Shown here: positions 6,789-14,218 of the stretch, piece after piece | Numbering within the stretch: position 1 is the stretch's first letter | Layout of the letters: every line of letters begins with the position of its first letter | From: UBA7672 sp041166025 | GTDB taxonomy: Bacteria > Pseudomonadota > Alphaproteobacteria > Caulobacterales > Hyphomonadaceae | DNA: 18,107 nucleotides | NCBI GenBank assembly: GCA_041166025.1 | Contig: JBEAMJ010000110.1 | Span: forward strand, 1-18,107 | Direction: 5' to 3' | Translations under genes and position numbers: made by a program | The notes under the pieces: generated by a model | The model's input: only the letters and a program-made list of their open reading frames with translations | Told to the model about the DNA's origin: nothing | Database searches by the model: none

Positions 6789-8036
6789 ATGGATCAGGAG
6801 CCGACGGTCTTCGTCGGCGTCGATTGGGCGAGCGTTGAGCATCAGGTCTGTCTGGTAGGGCAAGATGGACCAATTCAGCGGGCCTTCGCCCACGACGCCG
6901 ACAGTCTGGGCGCGATGATGGACTGGCTTATGGCGAGCGCCGCGCACCCACAGGATGTCGCTGTGGCGATCGAGGTCCCTCATGGACCTGTGGTTGAAGC
7001 GCTGATGGATCGCGGGTTCGAGGTCTATGCGATCAACCCAAAGCAACTGGATCGCTTCCGCGACCGGTTCTCGCCTGCTGGCGCCAAGGACGACCGACGT
7101 GACGCTCTGGTGCTTGCCTCCTCGCTGCGTACCGACCGTCACTGCTTCCGACGTCTGGAAACGCTTGAGCCGGTGGTGGTGGAGTTGCGCGAGTGGTCGC
7201 GGATGGCCGACGAACTCAAGGAAGAGCGCAACCGCCTGACCAATCGCATTCGTCAGCAACTCTGGCGCTACTATCCGCAAGCTCTTGATCTTGGGGAGGA
7301 TCCTGGAGCCGAATGGTTCCTGGATATCTGGGCCTTGGCGCCAACGCCGGCGGACGCGACTCGACTGACCGACAAGAAGCTTGCGCGCGTGCTCAGCGCC
7401 AATCGGATCCGTCGGATAAATGCGAGTGAGGTCCGTCGCATCCTCGGTCGCCCCGCGCTGACGGTCGCGGCCGGTACGGCTGAGGCCGCCAAGGCGCACA
7501 TCGCGGCGGTCTCCGAGCGCGTCCGGCTGGTCAACCGCCAGTTGAAGGAAGTGACCCGTCGCCTCGATGCTCTCGTCGACCAACTGGCCGCCGCTCCGGA
7601 GGCCGAACCGGGGCAGCCTATCGAGCAACGCGACGCGGCGATCCTGCGCTCTTTGCCGGGAGTGGGAAGGATCGTCCTCGCCACGTTGCTCGCGGAGGCC
7701 CATCAAGCCATCCAGGCGCGAGATTATCACGCCATCCGCACTCTGACCGGGGTCGCCCCGGTCACCAAGAGGAGCGGAAAATCCTGTCGTGTGGAGATGC
7801 GACAGGCCTGCTCGCACCGGTTGCGGACGGCGGTCTACCACTGGGCCCGGGTCGCAACCCAGCACGATCCCCGCAGCAAGGCTCGGTATGCGGCCTTGCG
7901 AAGCAGAGGCTGCTCTCACGGCCGGGCCCTTCGGGGCGTCGCTGACCGCCTGCTCGCCGTCGCCTGCGCCATGCTGCAGACCCGAACCAGCTACGACCCC
8001 CTCAAACCGAGCCAACACATGACGAAAGCCGCTTGA
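6789..8036 (+). CDS. IS110-family transposase (DEDD recombinase)
   Basis: The 415-residue recombinase has the N-terminal RuvC-like DEDD domain (about residues 6-165) and C-terminal Transposase_20 domain (about 285-375). The DEDD residues are visible as D12 in VGVDWAS, E62 in AIEVPHG, and D102 and D105 in KDDRRDA. The C-terminal domain starts at LPGVGRIVLATLLAEA and continues through LTGVAPVTKRSGKS, where S329 is the likely nucleophilic serine. Length is ordinary for the family and nothing is broken. The ATG at 6789 has a strong AAGGAGG at about 6777-6783; the in-frame start at 6660 would run through the structured leader and is rejected. It should act on a circular double-stranded intermediate guided by an RNA from its own left end. 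Expression probably needs the promoter made when the two ends join. Confidence 0.93.
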   Translation: MDQEPTVFVGVDWASVEHQVCLVGQDGPIQRAFAHDADSLGAMMDWLMASAAHPQDVAVAIEVPHGPVVEALMDRGFEVYAINPKQLDRFRDRFSPAGAKDDRRDALVLASSLRTDRHCFRRLETLEPVVVELREWSRMADELKEERNRLTNRIRQQLWRYYPQALDLGEDPGAEWFLDIWALAPTPADATRLTDKKLARVLSANRIRRINASEVRRILGRPALTVAAGTAEAAKAHIAAVSERVRLVNRQLKEVTRRLDALVDQLAAAPEAEPGQPIEQRDAAILRSLPGVGRIVLATLLAEAHQAIQARDYHAIRTLTGVAPVTKRSGKSCRVEMRQACSHRLRTAVYHWARVATQHDPRSKARYAALRSRGCSHGRALRGVADRLLAVACAMLQTRTSYDPLKPSQHMTKAA

Positions 8037-8049
8037 TCACTGGTGGGAA

Positions 8050-8058
8050 GTCCCCCCC
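8050..8058 (+). repeat. Right copy of 9-bp direct repeat GTCCCCCCC flanking the IS110 element
   Basis: This matches 6552-6560 at the left end. In the proposed model TC at 8051-8052 is the core dinucleotide and the following C-run and GCCG belong to the original target DNA. Confidence 0.6.
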
Positions 8059-8368
8059 GCCGTTGACCCGTTCTGGACTGGCCTCCCATGCCGGATGGAT
8101 GGATGCAGTCACGCACGGGTCTGCGAGCGTGTGGGGCCAGTGAAAGGGAACCGGCCAATCCAGGCGCGCCATGGGTTGAGATTGCCGGGATCGTGCTGAA
8201 ACCGGGGCGGCTGGACTCGGAGGGTTGGTCAACTTCCAGTTGTGGGCGTTGAGAGAACTGCCTGCAGGTGAGGTGTGGCGGTTGTTCGCCGGCGGGCTGT
8301 GCTGTGTGAAGTCGGCCTGCGCAGTGGCGTGGGGGGAGTTGACGTTGACCATGCGGGACGCCCGTGCC
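8053..8368. other. Non-coding stretch between the IS right end and the FNR-type box
   Basis: About 316 bases with no convincing gene. It contains a short GGAT tandem (8093-8105). A minus-strand frame runs from 8406 across the IS right end to 8002 and has an AGGAG just ahead of its ATG, but its composition is low-complexity and it ends inside the IS. The stretch may be a long upstream region of the cytochrome gene that the IS has separated from its former context. Confidence 0.4.
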
Positions 8369-8382
8369 TTGATGCAAATCAG
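8369..8382 (+). promoter_or_regulatory. Predicted FNR/Anr/Dnr-type binding site
   Basis: TTGATGCAAATCAG matches the FNR-family consensus TTGAT-N4-ATCAA at 9 of 10 defined bases. Its centre at about 8375.5 would put a class II start site (41.5 bases downstream) near 8417. That leaves a short leader holding the GGAGG at 8420-8424 just before the ATG at 8433. A -10-like CATGCT lies near 8404-8409. This suggests low-oxygen or nitric-oxide control of the cytochrome gene. Confidence 0.6.
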
Positions 8383-8432
8383 GTCGTTGCGCACATCCTT
8401 GCGCATGCTCTCCTGTGATGGAGGCCTTGATC

Positions 8433-9047
8433 ATGAGGCGGACGCCGATTGCCCGTATGTGGCTTGCCGCAGCCGCCGTGTTCACGGCCGGCTGCGCGGC
8501 TCACGGCAACGAGCAGTCGTCAAGCGATCACACAGAGTTTGTTCGTCAGATCGGACTTGATAGCCCCGCGCTGCCCCTGGCGGTCTCCTACCGCAACCTG
8601 ATGACAGGGGTGATCGGATCTGCGGGTTTCCGGCTATTCCAGCTTTACGAGAGTGGTCCGCCCCTGACGGACAGTGACTGGACCAGGGCTGGCTCGGCCG
8701 CCATCGATCTCGCCGCCATCGCGAGCCTTCTCTCGCTTGAGGGACGCGGGAAGTTTGACAAGCAGCGCTACAATGACCCCAGGTGGAAGCAATTCGCGGC
8801 GGACCTGCAGCGGGCGAGCGTAGGCGTTGCCTCCGCAGCGGCGAAGCGGGACGAGAAGGCCCTGGCGCAATACATGGTCGCGGTGGGTGACACCTGCCAG
8901 GCTTGCCATGCGCAGTTTCAGAACATGCGCAAGGCGGCGCCCCCACGGGACCTCGCCAACGCGGCGGGGGGCGACCAGGGATCGCGGGTGGGGCTTTCTC
9001 AGGGGCGCATGCCGTTGGCCCGAGCGCCTGTCTTCAGCACGCGATAG
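8433..9047 (+). CDS. Cytochrome c'/c556-like haem lipoprotein
   Basis: The 204-residue protein has an N-terminal secretion signal (MRRTPIARMWLAAAAVF) ending in TAGC, a plausible but not perfect lipobox, so it is probably a periplasm-facing lipoprotein. A mostly helical domain follows, with one c-type haem motif late in the chain: C155-QA-C158-H159 in GDTCQACHAQF. A single CxxCH near the C-terminal end of a four-helix domain is the cytochrome c' pattern. Cytochromes c' bind NO and help tolerate nitrosative stress, and the FNR-type box upstream fits that role. ATG 8433 has GGAGG at 8420-8424 with 8-base spacing; GTG 8415 and ATG 8418 are less likely. The last 49 bases overlap the 3' end of the opposing carboxyltransferase gene, and the Gly/Arg-rich tail may be non-functional. 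Confidence 0.75.
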   Translation: MRRTPIARMWLAAAAVFTAGCAAHGNEQSSSDHTEFVRQIGLDSPALPLAVSYRNLMTGVIGSAGFRLFQLYESGPPLTDSDWTRAGSAAIDLAAIASLLSLEGRGKFDKQRYNDPRWKQFAADLQRASVGVASAAAKRDEKALAQYMVAVGDTCQACHAQFQNMRKAAPPRDLANAAGGDQGSRVGLSQGRMPLARAPVFSTR

Positions 9048-10546
9048 GCGTGATGGACGAAGTCGACCACGAGCGGGCGCGTGTCGCGCGGGTCGATGAT
9101 CTCTTCTGCGATGAAAGCCTCCGCCGTGCGGAAGGGCGAACGCATCGCTTCGAACTTGGCATAGAGCGCCCTGAGTTCGGCCTCGGGATCGCTTGAGGCC
9201 TCAAGCTGGCGCTTGTAGGCCGCCTCGATTCCGCCGGCCATCGGCAGCGAGCCCCAGTCGCCCGACGGCCAGCAATAGCGCCAGCGCGTCTTCGTCGGAT
9301 TGAACATCGCCGAGCCCGCCAGGCCATACGCCTTGCGGATCACCACCGGCAGGATCGGTGTCTGCGCCTGATAGATTGCCGCCATGGCGCGTACGCCGCG
9401 CCGCGTGACGCCCGCCTTCTCATGCTTTGCGCCCACCGCGAAGCCGGGGCAGTCGACGAAGTGAACCACCGGCAGATGAAAGGTATCGGCCAGATCGATG
9501 TGGCGCACGACCTTGTCGCAGGCATCCGCCGTCCACGCGCCATCGAGGAAGAAGGGATCGCCAGCGATGATCGCGACGGGGCGGCCATCGATCCGCGCAA
9601 GTCCGGTCGCCACCTGCCGTCCCCACAAGGCGCCGATCTCGAAGAAGGACCCCTTGTCGCACACCGCCTCGATGATCTTGCGCGGCATGTAGGGCGTCTT
9701 GCCGTCCTTCGGCACGATGTCGATGAGGAAGTCCTCGCGGCGATTGGGATCATCCTCGCTGGGCAGGACCGGCGGCGCCTCGTCGACATTGGAGGGCAGG
9801 TAGGAAAGGAAGCGCCGCGCATGCGCGAACGCCTCGTGCTCGGAGTTCACCACATTGTCGACGACGCCGTTGCGGCCCTGGATGTCCCATCCCCCGAGGC
9901 CCTCCTTGTCGACATCCTCGCCGATTGCCTTGGCGACGGGTGGTCCGGCGACGAAGACCTGGGATAGACCCTTCACCATCACCGAGAAATGGCTCGCCGC
10001 CACGCGGCCCGCGCCAAGCCCTGCGCACGGGCCAAGCGCAAGCGAGACCACCGGCGCGCGCGCCATGTTGGCGACCAGCCATTCCCAGGCCGGGGTCGTC
10101 GGGATGTAGGTGCGCGGGTTCTGTTCGAGCGATTTCACCGAACCGCCGCCGCCCGTGCCGTCGATCATCCGCACGATCGGCATGCCGTACTCGTGCGCCA
10201 TCTGCTCGGCCATCAGCATCTTGCCCGCTATGGAGGCATCCGAGGCTCCGCCGCGCACGGTGAAATCATCACCGAGGATCACCGCAGGGCGCCCGTCCAG
10301 CATGGCCCGGCCGAACACCATGGTCGCCGGCAGGAACTCCGCGATCTGCTCGTCAGGTCCATAGCCGGCCTTGCCGGCGATCTTGCCGACCTCGTGGAAG
10401 CTGCCCGGGTCAGCGAGGAAGGCGACGCGCTCGCGCACGGTGAGCTTGCCCATGCTCCGTTGCCGAGCGACACGTTCCTCGCCGCCCATCTGTTCGGCCA
10501 GCCGCTCGCGCGCGCGCAATTCCTCGATATGCGTCTTCCAGCTCAT
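8999..10546 (-). CDS. Acyl-CoA carboxylase, carboxyltransferase (beta) subunit family
   Basis: The 515-residue protein fits the PccB/MccB-like carboxyltransferases, which move CO2 from carboxybiotin to an acyl-CoA. Visible family features are MGGEERVARQRSMGKLTVRE near the N-terminus, DPGSFHEVG, the oxyanion-type stretch RMIDGTGGGGSV, ALGPCAGLGAGRVAASHF in the first crotonase-like half, and GDPFFLDGAWT, DCPGFAVG and MAAIYQAQTPILPVVIRKAYG in the second. The acyl-CoA specificity is not readable. No biotin carboxylase or biotin carrier gene is in the window, so a partner must be elsewhere. ATG 10546 is preceded by GGGAGG; the frame open to 11005 runs antisense through the lipoprotein gene and is ignored. 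It is divergent from the lipoprotein at 10659. Confidence 0.87.
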   Translation of the reverse strand: MSWKTHIEELRARERLAEQMGGEERVARQRSMGKLTVRERVAFLADPGSFHEVGKIAGKAGYGPDEQIAEFLPATMVFGRAMLDGRPAVILGDDFTVRGGASDASIAGKMLMAEQMAHEYGMPIVRMIDGTGGGGSVKSLEQNPRTYIPTTPAWEWLVANMARAPVVSLALGPCAGLGAGRVAASHFSVMVKGLSQVFVAGPPVAKAIGEDVDKEGLGGWDIQGRNGVVDNVVNSEHEAFAHARRFLSYLPSNVDEAPPVLPSEDDPNRREDFLIDIVPKDGKTPYMPRKIIEAVCDKGSFFEIGALWGRQVATGLARIDGRPVAIIAGDPFFLDGAWTADACDKVVRHIDLADTFHLPVVHFVDCPGFAVGAKHEKAGVTRRGVRAMAAIYQAQTPILPVVIRKAYGLAGSAMFNPTKTRWRYCWPSGDWGSLPMAGGIEAAYKRQLEASSDPEAELRALYAKFEAMRSPFRTAEAFIAEEIIDPRDTRPLVVDFVHHAYRVLKTGARANGMRP

Positions 10547-10658
10547 GGGGCCTCCCGTTCGCGGAACCCTAGCCGTCTGCTTTTGCCATTGCGAGGGCTC
10601 ACGCGATTGGAGGGCGAGTGGCGTCATGCTAGCGTCCGCGTGTTGCCGGGGAGCCTCG

Positions 10659-11558
10659 ATGCGGTCAGGCTTGGGGATTGCAGCAATCGCCGTTGTGTTG
10701 ATCACAGCCTGTTCGGATGCCGGGTCGGCCAGACTTGCCTCGGAATGGGGCTGCGGCCCGGTGGAGGGACTGGCGGCCATCAGCGGCGACAGGGCGCCCG
10801 ACTGGTTGCTGGTCGGCGAGTTCACCGAAACCAGCGAGGCGCCGGCCGCCATTGCTGAAATCGCCTGCCATCTGGCGTCCGACGGGCGTCCGCTGTTCGT
10901 CGGAATTCCGGAGTATGCCGGCGGAGCAACCGATGCCGAAGACGCCATGCGCGAGCGGCTCGGCGCGCTGATCGCGAAGGGCGCGCCATTGATCGTCGAA
11001 AGCATCGGGGAAGAGGATCATCCCTACACGTTGCGCCACAAGGACAGGGTGGAGAAGGCCTGGGCCGAGGCGCTGACGGCCAGGGTCGCAGCCGCCGGCG
11101 CGTCGCGCGCGCTTTTGTTCCTGCCGCATGCCAGCGCGATCGCCGAACGGGTTGCGCCGATCGGCGACCGGTTCGCGGGTTACACGCCCATGCCCGTCTT
11201 CCTGAAGGGCGATATTGTCAGCCTCGAGATCGCGCCCAGCCCGGCCGTCGGTTTGCCGGGGCCGGCCATCCGCATCCATCGCGCGATGATGAACGGCTTT
11301 CACGGGCAGCTTGCGCTTAACCGCATGACGCGACCGGGGATCGACATCCCGCTTCCGCCGCCGCAGGCCGTAGCGGAGGCAAGGCCTGACCTCGCCGAAA
11401 GCGCCGGACGCGACGCGCGGCTTGATGCGGAAATCCAGCGTGAAGCCCTCGAGCAGGCGCGCGATTACCTTGATATCGGCGAGGTCGATCTGGCGCCGCT
11501 TCCCGGCGACATGCGTCTGGAACCTGAACTGGACCTGCCCGATTTCGAGGCTGAATAG
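10659..11558 (+). CDS. Lipoprotein of unknown function
   Basis: The 299-residue product begins MRSGLGIAAIAVVLITACSD, a lipoprotein signal with lipobox ITAC, so it should be acylated at about Cys18 and face the periplasm. The mature part contains DWLLVGEFTETSEAPAAIAE and GRPLFVGIPE. This resembles families with GExHGTxExP near the start (ChaN/EreA-like fold), but Thr replaces the usual His here, so the link is weak. The C-terminal quarter is acidic and rich in Pro and Glu. GGGGAG lies six bases ahead of ATG 10659; longer in-frame starts overlap the opposing carboxyltransferase gene. I cannot assign a function. Confidence 0.7.
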   Translation: MRSGLGIAAIAVVLITACSDAGSARLASEWGCGPVEGLAAISGDRAPDWLLVGEFTETSEAPAAIAEIACHLASDGRPLFVGIPEYAGGATDAEDAMRERLGALIAKGAPLIVESIGEEDHPYTLRHKDRVEKAWAEALTARVAAAGASRALLFLPHASAIAERVAPIGDRFAGYTPMPVFLKGDIVSLEIAPSPAVGLPGPAIRIHRAMMNGFHGQLALNRMTRPGIDIPLPPPQAVAEARPDLAESAGRDARLDAEIQREALEQARDYLDIGEVDLAPLPGDMRLEPELDLPDFEAE

Positions 11559-11639
11559 GTCTATTTCTGCGTTCGTGAACTGGTTGCGCTCCTGCTCGGC
11601 CTGCGCGACAAGGGCCTCAACGTGTCACAGGAGCAACTC

Positions 11640-11942
11640 ATGGATCTCGCAGAACTCACCTCCAAGGTTCAGGGCGCGCTCGGCGCCGGTTCGGGTTTCA
11701 CGGAAAAGGTGAAGTTCGATTTCGGTTCGGTCGGCAAACTCCTGATCGACGGCGGCGCCGGCAAGGCGACCAATGACGACGGCGCGGCCGACGCGACCAT
11801 CAAGGTCGCCTTCGACGATTTTCTCAAGATGGCGCAGGGTGCGCTCGACCCGACCATGGCCTTCATGCAGGGCAAGCTGAAGGTCGAGGGCAATATGGGC
11901 GTCGCGATGAAGCTCCAGTCGCTGTTCTCCAAGCTGAAATAG
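11640..11942 (+). CDS. SCP2 sterol-carrier-domain protein
   Basis: The 100-residue protein is a stand-alone SCP2 fold, a small lipid-binding domain. Typical features are KVKFDFGSVGKLLIDGG, followed by the acidic ADATIKVAFDDFLKMAQG and DPTMAFMQGKLKVEGNMG, the last block being the best family signature. Such proteins bind fatty acyl chains or sterol-like lipids in the cytosol. ATG 11640 has AGGAG at 11629-11633 with six-base spacing; a GTG at 11622 would add six residues. The alpha/beta hydrolase gene begins on the base after this stop, so the two are almost certainly one operon and may act on the same lipid. Confidence 0.87.
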   Translation: MDLAELTSKVQGALGAGSGFTEKVKFDFGSVGKLLIDGGAGKATNDDGAADATIKVAFDDFLKMAQGALDPTMAFMQGKLKVEGNMGVAMKLQSLFSKLK

Positions 11943-12896
11943 ATGGCTGACAGCGCGCACGCGGCGGGGTCCCGGCAAGCGGACATGGTCCTCGTGCCCG
12001 GCAACCCGCCGCCTGAGGGCGCGGAGATCATCTGGTATAACGGTGAGGACGGCATCCGGCTGCGGATGCTGTTCGCGCCGAAAGCTGCTGCGCGGGCGCT
12101 GGCGATTGTCTGTCCCGGCCGCACGGAATCGATCGAGAAGTACTTTGAGGTGATGCGCGATCTCCAGGCGCGCAATTTCGCGCTCGTCTGCCTCGACTGG
12201 CCGGGGCAGGGCCTGTCCGACCGGCCGCTGAAGAATCCGATCCGCGGGCATGTGACGACGTTCGAGACTTATGTCGACGCGCTGGTGCGGGGCCTCGCCG
12301 CGATCACCGACCGGGCGCCAGCCAGGCGCGTGGTCGTCGCGCATTCGATGGGGGGCGCAATATCGCTCGAAGCGCTGCGCACCGCGCGGCTGACGGCAGA
12401 GCTTGCGGCATTCTCCGCGCCGATGTGGGGCATACCGGCGACACCCTTCCTGCAGAATTTTGCGCGCATGGCGAACAAGCTGGGGCTGGGCACGTTTCCC
12501 GCGCGGCCCGAGGCGCGTGAGGAAAAATTCGAGGGCAATCCCTTCAGCCATGACCGCGAGCGCTGGGGCCTCTATCGGCGACTTGTAACGGCTGAGCCAA
12601 AGCTGGCGCTGGGCGAGCCGACGATCGGATGGGTCGTCGCGGCGCTTGATGTCTGCGCGGGGCTGTTTGCGCCCGGAGCGCTGGCGAAGGTCGCCGACAT
12701 GCCGATGCTGGTCGCGACGGCGAGTGAGGAATCGATTGTCGAGCCCGGCGCCGCAGCGCGGCTGATTGCGCAGCTGAAAGGCGCGCGTCACCTCGTGGTG
12801 GAGGGCGCATGCCATGAGATCTTCATGGAGACGGACGAACGGCGCGCAGCATGGTTTGCGGCGTTCGACGAGCTCTGCGCGAAGGCCGGGGTCTGA
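11943..12896 (+). CDS. Alpha/beta hydrolase, lysophospholipase/monoacylglycerol-lipase-like
   Basis: The 317-residue protein has the Hydrolase_4/serine-aminopeptidase S33 pattern of PldB-like lysophospholipases. It shows an oxyanion strand with CPGRTESIEKYFEVMRDL, the LDWPGQGLSDRP loop, and the nucleophile elbow VVAHSMGGAI with S135. The late CHEIFME motif carries the catalytic His. The acid residue is not a standard Asp: the segment MLVATASEESIVEP suggests a Glu. It probably cleaves an ester in a lysophospholipid or monoglyceride. Its ATG directly follows the TAG of the SCP2 gene, which suggests translational coupling and a shared lipid-handling job. It converges on the TerB-like gene with 26 bases between stops. 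Confidence 0.88.
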   Translation: MADSAHAAGSRQADMVLVPGNPPPEGAEIIWYNGEDGIRLRMLFAPKAAARALAIVCPGRTESIEKYFEVMRDLQARNFALVCLDWPGQGLSDRPLKNPIRGHVTTFETYVDALVRGLAAITDRAPARRVVVAHSMGGAISLEALRTARLTAELAAFSAPMWGIPATPFLQNFARMANKLGLGTFPARPEAREEKFEGNPFSHDRERWGLYRRLVTAEPKLALGEPTIGWVVAALDVCAGLFAPGALAKVADMPMLVATASEESIVEPGAAARLIAQLKGARHLVVEGACHEIFMETDERRAAWFAAFDELCAKAGV

Positions 12897-12922
12897 GACC
12901 TCGCTTGCCTTCAACTGACCGC

Positions 12923-13288
12923 TCAGAACGCTTCCGGATCGAGGCCCAGGGCTTCGGCGAGCGAGGTGATCGCCTTGTTCTCCTGCAGTTCGAGCTTGCC
13001 ATCGGCCACCACGGCGGCCTGCGCCGTGCGCATGATCACCGCCTTGTCGGCAGCCTCCCTCGTCCGTGAGCGGATGGCGAGGAGCGCCATGCCGAAACTC
13101 TCGGCGCTGTGAACCTCGCGAGCGGCCGTCTCCCACGCTTCGGCGATCTCGGCGTGGCCGGCATTGGCGAAGGCAGGTTCGCGCGCGACGACTGAGGCAA
13201 AGCGCTTGGCCTCGATCGGGGCGAGCTTGCCGTCGGCAAAGGCCACCATGGCGAAGGCGCGGGCCGCGTTGATCAGAAGGACGGTCAT
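12923..13288 (-). CDS. TerB-like (tellurite-resistance-type) domain protein
   Basis: The 121-residue protein is all-helical and shows two similar halves with the TerB signature: AFADGKLAPIEAKRF near the N-terminus and AVVADGKLELQENKAI near the C-terminus. DGxL-x-x-E motifs of this kind carry the acidic metal-binding positions in TerB proteins. Despite the family name, single TerB-domain genes are usually not linked to tellurite resistance; a cytoplasmic stress or metal-sensing role is a guess. It lies 18 bases after hisN on the same strand, so the two are probably co-transcribed. A weak AGGA precedes the ATG. Confidence 0.75.
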   Translation of the reverse strand: MTVLLINAARAFAMVAFADGKLAPIEAKRFASVVAREPAFANAGHAEIAEAWETAAREVHSAESFGMALLAIRSRTREAADKAVIMRTAQAAVVADGKLELQENKAITSLAEALGLDPEAF

Positions 13289-13306
13289 GGGGCGATCCTG
13301 GCGGGG

Positions 13307-14107
13307 TTAGAGGGCGGAGCGTTTGAGCGAGATCAGGGCTTCCTCGAGAATGCGACGGTTGGCGGCGGCGACGATCTGGCCGCCAAGCTGCGGGGCGCCG
13401 CCGCGCCAGTCGGTGAGGACGCCCCCTGCGCCTTCGATCACAGGTATGAGCGCGGCAACGTCGTGTGCCTTGAGGCCGGTCTCGGTCACCATGTCGATGG
13501 TGCCGGCGGCCAGTCGCGCATACGCGTAGGCGTCGAGGCCGTAGCGGGTGAGGCGGGCGGTCGCGCGGATGTGCTCGAAGGCGCCGCGCTCAGGCGCGGT
13601 GAGGATGAAGGGATCGGTGGTGGAGAGGATGGCGTCGCTGAGCTTCTGGCAGTCGCGTGTCTTGAGCGTGAGTTTTCCGCCCCGGCCTTCGAGCCATGAG
13701 GCGCGTTCCCCGCCTGTCAGCCCGACATAGCGTTCCTCGAGCCAGGGCTGGTCGATGATGCCGAGGATGGGCCTGTCGCCTTCAACAGCGCCGATCAGCG
13801 TGGTCCAGGAGGGCAGGCCGGCGATAAAGGCGCGCGTGCCGTCGATGGGGTCGAGATACCAGGTGACGCCGCTCGTCCCCGCCTCCGCGCCATACTCCTC
13901 CCCCTCGATGGCGTCGGCCGGTCGGTCACGCCCCAGCACCTCGCGCATCGCGCGCTCGGCGGCCTTGTCGGCTTCGGTGACGGGATCATAGCCGGCGTCC
14001 GCCTTGTTTTCCCAGGCGAGCGCGGACCTGAAATGCGGAAGCGCGGCTGCTCGCGCCGCGTCGGCCATCCGCTGGGCAGTTGGCAGGAGAGACTGGGCGA
14101 GGTCCAT
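13307..14107 (-). CDS. hisN: Histidinol-phosphate phosphatase of the inositol-monophosphatase family
   Basis: The 266-residue enzyme has all the metal-binding motifs of the IMPase fold: DPVTEADKAAE (about 41-51), EGEEYG with E70-E71, WYLDPIDGTRAF with D86 and D89, and the late KAHDVAALIPVIEGAGG with D216. The RYGLDAYAYARLAAGTIDM region is the HisN type rather than SuhB/inositol-phosphatase type, so it most likely dephosphorylates histidinol phosphate in histidine synthesis. An inositol or nucleotide phosphatase remains possible. It lies between the XRE regulator upstream and the TerB-like gene downstream, all on the minus strand. A 16-bp perfect palindromic stem lies just before its start (14161-14194). 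Confidence 0.86.
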   Translation of the reverse strand: MDLAQSLLPTAQRMADAARAAALPHFRSALAWENKADAGYDPVTEADKAAERAMREVLGRDRPADAIEGEEYGAEAGTSGVTWYLDPIDGTRAFIAGLPSWTTLIGAVEGDRPILGIIDQPWLEERYVGLTGGERASWLEGRGGKLTLKTRDCQKLSDAILSTTDPFILTAPERGAFEHIRATARLTRYGLDAYAYARLAAGTIDMVTETGLKAHDVAALIPVIEGAGGVLTDWRGGAPQLGGQIVAAANRRILEEALISLKRSAL

Positions 14108-14160
14108 GCTGGACCTTTGCCCTCCACGGCAGCGCCCGGCAAGCGAAGGATCTGCGCAAT

Positions 14161-14194
14161 CAGCGCCCGGCCGGACTTGTCCGGCCGGGCGCTG
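14161..14194. repeat. Perfect 16-bp inverted repeat between the XRE and hisN genes
   Basis: CAGCGCCCGGCCGGAC at 14161-14176 is followed by TT and then its exact reverse complement at 14179-14194. No T-run follows on either strand, so it is not a standard intrinsic terminator. It lies after the XRE stop and before the hisN start on the minus strand, where it could stop or attenuate transcription, protect an RNA end, or be a dispersed palindromic repeat. Confidence 0.7.
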
Positions 14195-14218
14195 GATGCT
14201 TCAGGGAGCAGGCCGGTC

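Larger units (their letters stand above)
6553..8052 (+). mobile_element. IS110-family insertion sequence, about 1.5 kb, apparently intact
   Basis: The element consists of a long non-coding left end (about 235 bases), one transposase gene (6789-8036) and a very short right end (16 bases after the stop). This is the layout of the IS110 group proper, where the bridge RNA lies in the left end. There are no long terminal inverted repeats, also typical. The proposed ends are the TC at 6553-6554 and the TC at 8051-8052. Both are followed by a run of C (GTCCCCCCC at 6552-6560 and 8050-8058), so the true crossover could slide within the C-runs. The end positions are inference; the transposase identity is firm. 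An empty-site sequence would fix the ends. Confidence 0.7.

Noticed and set aside
6585..8018. A 477-codon open frame on the minus strand across the IS
   Set aside because: It is antisense to the IS110 transposase, which has full catalytic motifs and a strong SD. The minus-strand translation is Arg/Gly/Pro-rich and matches no family; it is a GC-rich shadow.
8065..8075. GACCCGTTCTG repeated at 6201-6211 and 8065-8075 on either side of the IS
   Set aside because: Eleven-base repeats are expected by chance many times in a window this size. The two copies do not sit at the same distance from the IS ends, and the left copy is inside the GNAT gene.
8002..8406. Minus-strand 134-codon frame with AGGAG before its ATG, crossing the IS right end
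   Set aside because: Its translation is Ser/Pro/His-rich without a recognisable domain and it finishes inside the transposase gene. The AGGAG is probably chance, though an IS-truncated gene cannot be fully excluded.
11625..13136. A 503-codon minus-strand frame opposite the SCP2 and hydrolase genes
   Set aside because: Arg/His-rich shadow of two well-supported plus-strand genes.
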